From RI-153 sp963752935 (GTDB lineage: Bacteria; Chloroflexota; Anaerolineae; Caldilineales; Caldilineaceae), in NCBI GenBank assembly GCA_963752935.1, contig CAVWAL010000014.1:310001-374000 (forward strand): 64,000 nucleotides of DNA, read 5' to 3'. The notes below the pieces were generated by a model. That model was given only the letters and a program-made list of their open reading frames with translations. It was not told the DNA's origin and searched no databases. Of the stretch, positions 37,301-44,643 are shown in pieces. The translations under genes were made by a program, and so were the position numbers. The first letter of the stretch is position 1; each line of letters starts with the position of its first letter.

Positions 37301-39292
37301 GGCCGCTTCGCCCGCATAGACATTCAGGCGGGTGATGCCCCAGGCATGGTCGTGGTAGAACATGAGCCGGGCGCTCTGCTGGTTGGTGTAGTAGAAAGTC
37401 ATGCAGCCATCGTCTGCGGCCGAACAGTTGGGCACACCGTCGGGTAAGGGGCTACCATCGACGGGAACCATGTCGGGCACGCTCTCCACACTGACACCCT
37501 GGGGCCAACTTGTATTCTCATCGGCCGGGGTGATCCATTGGTGCGGGGTGCCGTCGCTGATCCAGGGGGTGATGCCGCCGTGGAGATGCAGGGTGGCGCG
37601 GTTGTCTTTGAAGCAGTCGGCGGGTTTGCCACCATCGGGATTTTGTAGAGTGACACGGTTGTCGGTACAGGCCGGATTGCGCACTTCGTCCGTAACACTG
37701 CCCTCCGGGCCCATGTTCATCGCCATCTCCGTCGTGTCCGTGGGGACCATGCCGGAGCCCATCATAGAGGAATCGGTGGGGATGAAGAGGTCACCTTCGG
37801 CGCCGTTGGGCAGCAGGTTGTAGAAGACGATGCGCACGGGGCGATTCTTGTTCGCCACGATGACCGGCCCAAGGTAGTGGGGTTCCGCTACCCCAACAGC
37901 CTGGCTACCGTCAGGCATCAGCACCGGCACGGATGTGCCGTCGAGGAGATCGGTCTGCAGCGCAATGGATTTGCTCCAGGTTATATTCGCCGACGTCTCG
38001 AGCTGCACGTACTCACGCAGCAGGGTCGGTGGCAAGTCAGAATGCATCTGCTCCCGGTGCTGCACCAGGGCAATCACGTAGTAGTCGGCATTCAGATCGA
38101 ATCCTTTGGCGCGGGTGAATGTTGTGGTGTCGGGCACCGCCAGGGGTAGATACTGGCCCAGGTTGTTCGGCACACAATAGCCCGTCGCTGAAGGTTCCTT
38201 CACCGAAGGATTGCACAACATGGGCAGTTCATTCTGGAATTTCTGCATACCGCCAGACGTTATGTAGCCGGAACCAGGATTGGTCACCACGATCTCACCG
38301 ATGCCGCCGGCGCTGACCGTGGCCGTTGCCGTGGCGCCTGAGCCGCCACCTTGGTCGCTGATCGTGACCGTGGGGGCCGAGATGTAACCGGAACCATTGA
38401 AGTCCACTTCGATCGACGAGATGGACAGGGTGGCCACAGCCTTGGCAGCGGTAAAGGGACCGTCGTGGCTGATCGGCTCGAAGATGGTCCCGTCGCGAAT
38501 GACCACATTCGGGGCTGAGGAGTATCCAGAGCCGGGGTTGTCGATCTTGATACCCGTGATTGTGACCTTGGGTGTGACCGTGTCTGTAACCGTGTCTGTA
38601 CCGGCGGGAATCCACTCCACATGGGCTTTTGCCTGTACGCCATCAGGTCCATCGGGCAGGTCAAAATCGACAGTGGGGAACCGGTATCCGCTGCCCAAAT
38701 CGCTGATTGTGATACTGTCGACACCGCCATATGCCACCGCAGTAGCATTGTTCTGCGGCGCGGCCACCGCCGTATTGATCACATTCGCGGCAATCGAGTA
38801 GGTCCGCTTCTGTTGATAAACCGGGAAGGCGTTGCCGACAGCAGGCGGACATGGGATAGTGCCGTTCCCTACACAATCGTCGGTACCCAAGGTGATGGTG
38901 TCGCCCTGGTTTGGCGGCGTGTCGACCGGATAGTACATGGCGTCACTAGCGATGCCAATATCCAGCGGGATGCCCTCACCCATGAAAGCCAGTCGATCGC
39001 CGGCCTCTATGGGGACACCACCCATGGGGAACTCGAGCGATCTCGCTGGTATCGGGCGAAGCCAGGCCGGGATGGTCAGGCTGCCACTGTCAGATATCAC
39101 CTCATACTGCACCGGCGATTGCCGGTGGGGCGCAGCACGTAGGCATGAAAAGAGCGTCCGGCAGAAGGAAAGACACCCAGTGACTGCTCTCTGATTGAGG
39201 GTCAGAATGCTCTGCAACTGGCCGCTGGGCAGCGCATCGGGCAATACCATGAAGATATTGGCTGAAAGTATCGGTGCCATACGCCCGTTCAA
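34319..39292 (-). CDS. Giant exported multicopper oxidase with GSGY repeats and fibronectin type III domains
   Basis: The open part is 1657 residues and lacks its own signal; the N-terminus lies in the broken region up to 39921. It first carries beta-repeats of the type 'GSGYxxxPxVxI' (at least four here). The oxidase core follows with all four copper motifs: 'LHLHGGITPW', 'MFYHDHAWGITRLNVYAG', 'HPIHFHLYDVQV' and 'YHCHILSHEEMDMM'. Three fibronectin type III-like domains follow ('YVIRLRWQDNSIAETAYRIQR', 'VDLTWTDNSDNETSYVVERR', 'IRVRFSDNQRNGADSETGFELYR'). Oxidation of a metal (Mn, Fe, Cu) or an organic substrate outside the cell is expected; the substrate is not readable. It heads a run of three exported proteins. 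Confidence 0.88.
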   Translation of the reverse strand: MNGRMAPILSANIFMVLPDALPSGQLQSILTLNQRAVTGCLSFCRTLFSCLRAAPHRQSPVQYEVISDSGSLTIPAWLRPIPARSLEFPMGGVPIEAGDRLAFMGEGIPLDIGIASDAMYYPVDTPPNQGDTITLGTDDCVGNGTIPCPPAVGNAFPVYQQKRTYSIAANVINTAVAAPQNNATAVAYGGVDSITISDLGSGYRFPTVDFDLPDGPDGVQAKAHVEWIPAGTDTVTDTVTPKVTITGIKIDNPGSGYSSAPNVVIRDGTIFEPISHDGPFTAAKAVATLSISSIEVDFNGSGYISAPTVTISDQGGGSGATATATVSAGGIGEIVVTNPGSGYITSGGMQKFQNELPMLCNPSVKEPSATGYCVPNNLGQYLPLAVPDTTTFTRAKGFDLNADYYVIALVQHREQMHSDLPPTLLREYVQLETSANITWSKSIALQTDLLDGTSVPVLMPDGSQAVGVAEPHYLGPVIVANKNRPVRIVFYNLLPNGAEGDLFIPTDSSMMGSGMVPTDTTEMAMNMGPEGSVTDEVRNPACTDNRVTLQNPDGGKPADCFKDNRATLHLHGGITPWISDGTPHQWITPADENTSWPQGVSVESVPDMVPVDGSPLPDGVPNCSAADDGCMTFYYTNQQSARLMFYHDHAWGITRLNVYAGEAAGYLIRDDTESKLLEKGLIPADEIPLIVQDRTFVPGDDQLAQQDPTWDYARWGGEGNLWYHHVYMPAQNPSDPTGMSAFGRWMYGPWFWPPADPPYGPIANPYFNMDPATGFTTPLAVPCSVDDPSTWQYKTDPYCEPAQIPGTPNISAGMEQFNDTPVVNGTAYPTLSVEPKSYRMRILNAANDRFFNLHMYVADPRTGTESEVALNPAELAAAQIDPNNFPTPDTTFSPPGPSWIMIGSEGGFLPAPAVIDPQPITWIIDPTRFDVGNVDLHSLLLAPAERADVVVDFSEYAGQTLILYNDAPAAFPARVSSYDYFTGGPDLSPVGAPTILPGYGPNTRTVMQIKVADSAPAPAFNLAALEDAFKHKADGSGVFEEGQHPIIVGQAAYNQAYGTDFAATGNCTGPDAKDKCDGMVRINQQGAQAFTFDTLIGATSGLWKKLTMDLEPKAIHDEMNSATFDEFGRMTANLGLEVLPASPINQNVVLYPYVNPPTELIDASNLPKQQLALDANGQFALDANGNAADVTIIPISDAADGSQIWKITHNGVDTHPIHFHLYDVQVLNRVTWDNIILPTEPSELGWKDTVRVSPLEDTIVALRPIIPQMPFELPNSIRPLNPMMAINSKAMFNHVDADGNPTVNLTNQFINFGWEYVYHCHILSHEEMDMMRPVSVAMPPRAADGLSAVVGAQGRRYVIRLRWQDNSIAETAYRIQRSVAGSEEWSFVGPRIESPLNETNTAGNTRTFVDTDVQPESSYAYRIVALNEVGYGGEYMSMVAQSTSESLTVTTPPIPNPPKKPTNLTYVLGSVDLTWTDNSDNETSYVVERRTGNRGGYEPIATIDASVPTDMGSMSYKDDSVVQGNSYSYRVYAQNVGGESASSNAVTAYVPRTPAAPSNLSLQRQGSGIRVRFSDNQRNGADSETGFELYRSTNGSDYALLTTLPANKGRRGTGTVNYTDGSVEQGTKYYYYVVAVNTVPYVTYQSTPSNPESFTVE

Positions 39293-39921
39293 TCAGGGCA
39301 TTGCCTACCTGTTCGAGGACACCGCGCTGCCATGCGGCCGCCGGAGAGGCTCACGCTGGGTTTGGTGTAGCCGGAGCCATTCGCTCCCACATCAATTTTG
39401 GTGACCGAACCCGATGTGATCAGGACGGCCTCGGCGGTTGCGCCGCTGCCGTTGCCGGTGATAGCGACAGTGGCCTCGCCGTAGCCGCTGCCCGGATTCG
39501 TGACGTCGATGCCGAGAACGGCGCCATTGGCTCCGATTGTGGCGACGGCCGTTGCTCCCGCACCGTCACCTGTGATCTCCACGTCGACGTCGGGAAGCGT
39601 GTATGGGCTGTTGGCCCAGTTGGGCTACGGCCCAAAGTAGTGGGGCACCGTGTTGGTGTTCACTGTTGTCATGGTGAGGGCCGCCATGTTTAACTCCCGG
39701 CCTTGATCCTCGCGTTCTCTTGGCGGCTCGGGAGTGGCGGGAATTGGTGGTGGCAGAGTCTCAGAAGGGACAACCCTGGCGCCGTTTTCCACGACCAGAG
39801 GGAGAAAGATGGGGTTTGTGTCCGTCGGGCTATCCGTGCCTGACCCATCTTGGGCGAAGGCAGGAGATACAGGTGTAAACACGAGTGAAAACAGGATAAG
39901 GATCGCTAACAGATGGCGCAT
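39289..39921 (-). pseudogene. Broken N-terminal part of the multicopper oxidase gene
   Basis: Starting at 39921, a signal peptide ('HLLAILILFSLVFTPVSPAFA') is followed by 'NPIFLPLVVENG' and a Pro-rich linker to 'NTVPHYFGP'. An in-frame TAG at 39625-39627 then interrupts. The same frame continues with 'PNWANSPYTLPDVDVEITG' and GSGY repeats ('NPGSGYGEATVAITG', 'ANGSGYTKPSVSLSGG') until about 39310, where the frame is lost. The following 200 bases show coding sequence alternating between frames, including 'PSAGRSFHAYVLRPTGN' out of frame at about 39126-39176. The protein was evidently one chain of about 1,860 residues. A tyrosine codon is likely at the TAG (FGP-Y-PNWA), one substitution away. 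Confidence 0.75.
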
Positions 39922-40105
39922 GCTTGTTTCCTTTGCTTCTTACGACACAGCAGACGATTGAGTTCAAAGAGCAGTCGGGACTCACGAAAAACAGACCTGA
40001 TTGGCGAACGTGTTTGGATTGAGAACAGCCCCTTTCTTGATGATTTGCCCCGCCATTGCGTGTGACTACCTAATCTAGATGAGTTTGTGCGGGCGTGAGC
40101 AGGGT

Positions 40106-41003
40106 TCATCCTCTTCGCAGCAGTAATTGGGCATCCGGTAGAGCGACCGGTCCATGGCAATCGCTATCGACAACTGCTGTCTGCTCCCCCTGAAGGTACA
40201 GGCTGCACAGCGTTGGGGAGCGTTGGGCTGAGCTACTGGACAGTTCGTAGCGCTGTACTGCCTGGCGCAGGCGTCGGACTTCGGGTAGCCGGGCCAGTTC
40301 GGTGCGCCCAGCGCCATCTACTGTCTGCAAGAGGCTGCTTACGTCGCCTGCAATGGCCTGTGAAAGGTGGTGCTGTTCTGTGCCCTGCCACGGAAGTTTG
40401 AGGATGGCGCCCTCTTGGGCGTAGCGTGTGTAGCGGGTAAGGTGCAGCGTCGTGCGCAGCCAATCGGGATCTTCTGCCGCCAACGCCGTCAGCGCCTTGC
40501 ACATGGCGTCATACATCCATTCCAGCCGGAGAGTCGGCAGACGGCGCGCCGATATCCTCGTCGCCCAGATGATGGCAGGGACCGGCATCGGTTAAGAGCT
40601 GGGGCTGATTGCGTAGCCACTGGATGATATCCTCGAAAACTGTGCTGCTTGCCACCTGTCTTGCGTGCATCGTGCAGCGAAAGGCGCATAAGTTTGAGAC
40701 TTTGAAGCCGGCGAAGGTCAGCGGCAAGTGCAGGGCATATTTCCAGTCTCCCCGGATGCGGGAGGCTTCGGCTGCACCGGCGTCGGAGAGAGATTCGAGA
40801 TACTGGAAAATCGTCACCAACGTGTAGCGGAAGTGGAGGACAGTGTCGGCGGTGCAAGAGTGCCGGAGCGGTGCGGCTCCGAACAACTGAAGAGTGTTTC
40901 TGCCTCGTCGCCCACCACACGATAGATATTTCTGGCTGCCAAGGACACTTTCCATCGCCCTGGCGGTACTGGTCGGCATAGGCGGAAAGTGAAGAGAATC
41001 CAA
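40106..41003 (-). pseudogene. Relic of an IS1182-like transposase
   Basis: The frame from 41003 to 40509 contains the N-terminal transposase domain ('TLVTIFQYLESLSDAGAAEASRIRGDWKYALHLPLTFAGF'). The frame from about 40588 to 40106 continues with 'RLEWMYDAMCKALTALAAEDPDWLRTTL' and 'EVRRLRQAVQRYEL'. Both match, by eye, the order of segments in IS1182/IS5-type DDE transposases. The two parts are in different frames and the catalytic C-terminal half is missing. No flanking inverted repeats or target duplication could be found. It is a decayed insertion next to the broken start of the multicopper oxidase gene. Confidence 0.7.
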
Positions 41004-41274
41004 TGTCTGTCCTCCTCAAGGGCGAACGATGCAGCGACGCGTTCCCTAATTCGCATAGGGAGGCCGCGAGGACGAAGATCCCAAATAGAACCCACCCTCT
41101 TCTTAGTCACTCTTCAGGGACGACATACCCGAAACTGACCAGGCGCCGTTATCTACAGAAGAGGTAGTGAGTTCTATCGGAGGAGCGACGGTTGTTAACT
41201 ACTTGAATGCCAGTGTAAGGGAGAAAGCGTGGCGTTTGAAGCGGATTTGATACGCGTCGATCGCGCACTTTTTG

Positions 41275-41338
41275 TACGCAGTAACTACGCTACGCCCCTG
41301 GGAAAAACCCTATGGGCTTGTAGCGTAGTTACTGCGTA
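41275..41338. repeat. Long perfect inverted repeat (19-bp arms)
   Basis: TACGCAGTAACTACGCTAC (41275-41293) is exactly complementary to GTAGCGTAGTTACTGCGTA (41320-41338). A further GCCC/GGGC pairing lies inside, across a two-base bulge. It sits 46 bases beyond the stop of the minus-strand response regulator gene and may end that transcript, but it is longer than an ordinary terminator and has no T-run. It could also be the end structure of a small mobile element. The rest of 41004-41384 shows no gene. Confidence 0.75.
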
Positions 41339-41384
41339 GAGAGTCAGTAGTTTCTACGGAACCCGTGGCCGGGTGGGGGAGTGG

Positions 41385-42026
41385 TCAGTCTAGGAGGTTG
41401 TGCTCCGCTGCGTAGTTGACCAGATCAAACCGGCTGTGCAGGCCTAGCTTGCTCATCAGGCTTGCGCGGTGGCTTTCTACCGTGCGCACGCTGATCCGCA
41501 GCCTGTCGGCCGTTTCGCGATTGGTATGGCCGCGGGCGAGCAGAACCAGTACTTCTTGTTCGCGGGCAGTGAGAATCTCGGTAGAAACGGTGTTACCCTG
41601 CTCGGGGTTTGAGAACTCGCGCAACAGAGTGCCGAGGAACTTGGGGTGAACATAATGCTCGCCGGCAGCGACGACACGAATCGCCCGCACTAGCTCAGCA
41701 TCTGCGGCGCGTTTGATGATGAAACCGGCGGCGCCGGCGCTCATGGCAGCGCGCAACATGCTCTCGTCTTCGTGGAAGGTGAGTATGAGGACGCGCAATT
41801 GGGGTAGAAATTTGAGCAGTTGCCGGGTCGCCTCGATGCCGCCAAACCCAGGCATGTTGATATCCATGACCACCACGTCGGGGGTCAGCTTTTCGGCTAG
41901 ACGCACAGCTTCGTTGCTGTCGGCTGCCTCGCCCACCACAACCATATCCGGTTCATCGTGGACGAGGGCAATCAGCCCGCGGCGCACAATACTATGATCA
42001 TCAGCAAACAGAATACGAATCGGCAT
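41385..42026 (-). CDS. NarL/LuxR family response regulator
   Basis: A 213-residue two-component regulator. The receiver domain has the acidic pocket Asp9-Asp10, phospho-acceptor Asp55 ('VVVMDINMPGFGG') and 'ILTFHEDESMLRAAMSAGAAGFIIKRA'. The C-terminal LuxR helix-turn-helix is 'LTAREQEVLVLLARGHTNRETADRLRISVRTVESHRASLMSKLGL'. The ATG at 42026 is preceded by GGAG at six bases and overlaps the kinase gene end by 26 bases, so the pair is translationally coupled. Target genes are unknown. Confidence 0.94.
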   Translation of the reverse strand: MPIRILFADDHSIVRRGLIALVHDEPDMVVVGEAADSNEAVRLAEKLTPDVVVMDINMPGFGGIEATRQLLKFLPQLRVLILTFHEDESMLRAAMSAGAAGFIIKRAADAELVRAIRVVAAGEHYVHPKFLGTLLREFSNPEQGNTVSTEILTAREQEVLVLLARGHTNRETADRLRISVRTVESHRASLMSKLGLHSRFDLVNYAAEHNLLD

Positions 42027-44148
42027 AGGGGATCTCCGCAACAATCGTGGTTCCAGTGCCTGGGTTACTCTCGATGACAAGGGTTCCGCCCAACATTTCA
42101 CAGCGCTCTCGGGCGCCGAGCAAACCCAGACGGTTATTCTGCGAGGCAGACGCCACATTGAAGCCTACACCATTGTCCTCGATCAGCAGAGTGATTCGTT
42201 CGCCATGGCGCTGTACCAACACGTCGACGGATGTGGCCTGCGCGTGGCGCAGCACATTGGTGAGCGTCTCTTGTGCGATTCGGTACAGGGCTGTCTCTAG
42301 ATCGAGAGGCAGACGACGATCCTCCAGCCCCACTGCGCGGAAACGGGTGCGCAGGCCATGTTGTTCGGCCAGACGGCCGGTGTAGGCGGCAAGCGCCGCC
42401 TGCAGACCCAGATGATCGAGGCTGGCCGGCCGCAGGTTTACGGCAAGGCGGTGCAGCGCTTCCATGATCTCTTCCGTCTGGCCGCGTAGTTCGAGCGCGG
42501 TGCTGGCCACGATCTCAGGCTGATGGGCATTCTTCACCAACTGACCCAGGCCAAAGAGCAGTGAGGTTAGGGTCTGGCCGGCTTCGTCGTGTAGTTCACG
42601 GGCTATGTAGCGGCGTTCGGCTTCCTGTGTCTCCACCAGCCGGTGAGAAAGCGACTGCAGCCGTTGATGTCCGCTTTGCACCTGCTGAAAGAGCCAGGCA
42701 TTTTGCATGGCTACCGTGGCATGAGCGGCAAAGGCGCTTAGCGCCGTCATGCTCTTTTCCTGGAAAAAGTCCGGTTCATCGCTCACGGTAGCCAGAAAAC
42801 CGATCACCTGCGTCCCTTCCAACAGGGGAACAATCATACAAGATCGGATCCACTCCAGGCCATTGATGGCGGTCCAGTCGGCGGTGGCTTCGGTATCATG
42901 AACGAGCATGGGCCGGCCGGTGGCGGCCACCCTGCTCAGTTGCGGCACCGTGGAAAGCGGGAAACCGGCGATCAAAGGATGTGTGTGCACAGCTCCGCTG
43001 AAGCGACGATGGCGGGGGATCTCGACCCAGTCGTCCTGCACCATGAAAATGGCTGCCGCATAGTAGGATGTGACCTGAGCAATCTGTTCCAGGATCTGAT
43101 CCAACACATCATTGAGGTTCAGGGTAGAAGAAAGGGCCTTGGTGGCCAGAGCCAACGCTTCGGCCAGGCGCCGCTGCTCGTGCTCGGCCTGGCTTAGCGA
43201 TAGGAGATCCTGGTTAATCTGGGCCAAATGCTCTTCGGCGCGCTTGCGTTCGCTGATGTCTCGCATGATCGTGATGAAATGGGTGACATCGCCCTGCTCG
43301 TTGATGACCGGGGTGATCGTCTGCTCATCCACAAAGAGTGTGCCATCCTTGCGCCGATTGATGATTTCGCCTTGCCAGGTCTGTCCGCTGAGGACGGTTT
43401 GCCAAAGGTCACCAAAAAAGGCCGGGCTGTGCTGCTCTGAGTTGAGGATGTTGGGTGTTTGGCCAAGTGCCTCTTCGGCTGTAAAGCCGGTGGTACTGGT
43501 AAAAGCCGGGTTGACCCAGCGGATGAGGCCGGCCCGGTCTGTGATGACGATCCCCTGGCCGGCCGCATGCAGGGCACGTGTCTGCAGGTGCAGTTGCTGC
43601 TCTACGCGCTTTCGCTCAGCGACTTCAAGACGTAGATCCTGATTGGCACGGGCAAGATCACGAGTCCGCTCTTGTACCTGAAATTCCATCGAGTCGTGGG
43701 CCTGGCGCAGCGCTTCTTCTGTGCGCATTCGCTCCTGGATTTCTTGGGTGAGGGCAGCATTGGTCTGACTTAGTTCCTGTGTCCGTGCCTGAATCCGCTG
43801 GTCCAGTTCCAGGTTAACGGCGGATAGGGCTGTCTCGAAGCGTTTGCGTTCCTCGATTTCCTGGGTCAGTGGGCGCATCAAGAAGAAGTATAAGCAGGGT
43901 AGGATGAGCAGCGTGATGGCGGTAGCGTCGAGAACGCCGGCCCACAGTGGGGGGATGGCCGGCAACCGAAACAACATGAGCATGACCAATGCTTCGCCGA
44001 CGAAGATGGAGGCGGCAACAATCAGCACCAGCCGTTGAGGGGACGGCGTGTGTTGATACACCGGCTGGATAGGATCAACGGTTGCCGGCACTCGTACCGC
44101 CGATGCCGCGGCGCCTCTTTCATCCCACGTGTTTTGTTTGGAGAGCAT
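42001..44148 (-). CDS. PAS/GAF sensor histidine kinase (NarX/DesK-type core)
   Basis: 715 residues. Two membrane helices (about 40-62 and 70-92) are followed by a long coiled coil, then a PAS domain ('LHAAGQGIVITDRAGLIRWVNPAF' to 'ITIMRDISERKRAEEHL'). A GAF domain follows ('LDQILEQIAQVTSYYAAAIFMVQ' onward). The HisKA_3 phospho-acceptor is 'ETQEAERRYIARELHDEAGQTL', and the HATPase domain has 'LIEDNGVGFN' and 'RLGLLGARERCEMLGGTLVIES'. This kinase type phosphorylates NarL-family regulators, such as the one encoded next. The short extracytoplasmic loop suggests that sensing occurs in the membrane or cytoplasm. Confidence 0.93.
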   Translation of the reverse strand: MLSKQNTWDERGAAASAVRVPATVDPIQPVYQHTPSPQRLVLIVAASIFVGEALVMLMLFRLPAIPPLWAGVLDATAITLLILPCLYFFLMRPLTQEIEERKRFETALSAVNLELDQRIQARTQELSQTNAALTQEIQERMRTEEALRQAHDSMEFQVQERTRDLARANQDLRLEVAERKRVEQQLHLQTRALHAAGQGIVITDRAGLIRWVNPAFTSTTGFTAEEALGQTPNILNSEQHSPAFFGDLWQTVLSGQTWQGEIINRRKDGTLFVDEQTITPVINEQGDVTHFITIMRDISERKRAEEHLAQINQDLLSLSQAEHEQRRLAEALALATKALSSTLNLNDVLDQILEQIAQVTSYYAAAIFMVQDDWVEIPRHRRFSGAVHTHPLIAGFPLSTVPQLSRVAATGRPMLVHDTEATADWTAINGLEWIRSCMIVPLLEGTQVIGFLATVSDEPDFFQEKSMTALSAFAAHATVAMQNAWLFQQVQSGHQRLQSLSHRLVETQEAERRYIARELHDEAGQTLTSLLFGLGQLVKNAHQPEIVASTALELRGQTEEIMEALHRLAVNLRPASLDHLGLQAALAAYTGRLAEQHGLRTRFRAVGLEDRRLPLDLETALYRIAQETLTNVLRHAQATSVDVLVQRHGERITLLIEDNGVGFNVASASQNNRLGLLGARERCEMLGGTLVIESNPGTGTTIVAEIPYADSYSVC

Positions 44149-44379
44149 ACTACCCCCGTTCTCTTGTTAGCAATAGTCGGCACGAATACAAGGTGCTGGG
44201 TATACCACAGGCAATCATATCCGATTCAACGCTGGCTTGGATACCGCAATATATATCAAAATCCTTACAGTTTACACATAAGTATCTGTGTCGTTACCGT
44301 CTGACTTGCCTTGTACGGTTAAGGCAGCGTATACAGTGTTATATCTATGTGTACGCAGAAGGCTTCAGGCGGATACTAC

Positions 44380-44412
44380 AAAAGAACACCCCAGCCATTG
44401 GGCTGGGGTGTT
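44380..44412 (-). terminator. Intrinsic terminator of the tRNA-Ser gene
   Basis: On the minus strand a 12-bp perfect stem (AACACCCCAGCC with GGCTGGGGTGTT, 44385-44396 and 44401-44412) with a four-base loop is followed by CTTTT. It begins 8 bases after the tRNA 3' end. This is the clearest factor-independent terminator in the window. Confidence 0.88.
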
Positions 44413-44419
44413 CTCGGTG

Positions 44420-44509
44420 TGGCGGAGAGGGTGGGATTTGAACCCACGAGGGCGTAAACCCTACGCGTTTTCGAGACGCGCGCACTCGACCGGACTATGC
44501 GACCTCTCC
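44420..44509 (-). tRNA. tRNA-Ser (anticodon CGA)
   Basis: Read on the minus strand, the gene starts GGAGAGGT and ends CCTCTCC-G-CCA, giving a complete 7-bp acceptor stem and an encoded CCA. The anticodon stem CGCGT/ACGCG encloses the loop CTCGAAA, so the anticodon is CGA, reading UCG. A long variable arm (TAGGGTTTACGCCCTC) typical of serine tRNAs and the T-loop GTTCAAATCC are present. Length is 90 bases including CCA. Confidence 0.96.
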
Positions 44510-44587
44510 TCATCGATTGTTGGGCATGCAGGGTGGGCGTCGACTGTCTGGATCTTGTCTGCACCCCGATACCCGGAACGACTAGCG

Positions 44588-44617
44588 ATCTTAGCATGTC
44601 GCCGCCTATTTGTACAA
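44588..44617 (-). promoter_or_regulatory. Possible promoter for tRNA-Ser
   Basis: On the minus strand TTGTAC (44617-44612) and TAAGAT (44593-44588) are 18 bases apart, about 80 bases before the mature tRNA start. The match to -35/-10 consensus is moderate and was found by eye. Confidence 0.4.
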
Positions 44618-44643
44618 TTGGACGACCGCTTTTCGTCGGCCTA

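Noticed and set aside
39625..39627. TAG read as pyrrolysine in the multicopper oxidase
   Set aside because: No pyrrolysine genes are visible, and nearby frame breaks make a sequence error at a Tyr codon far more likely.
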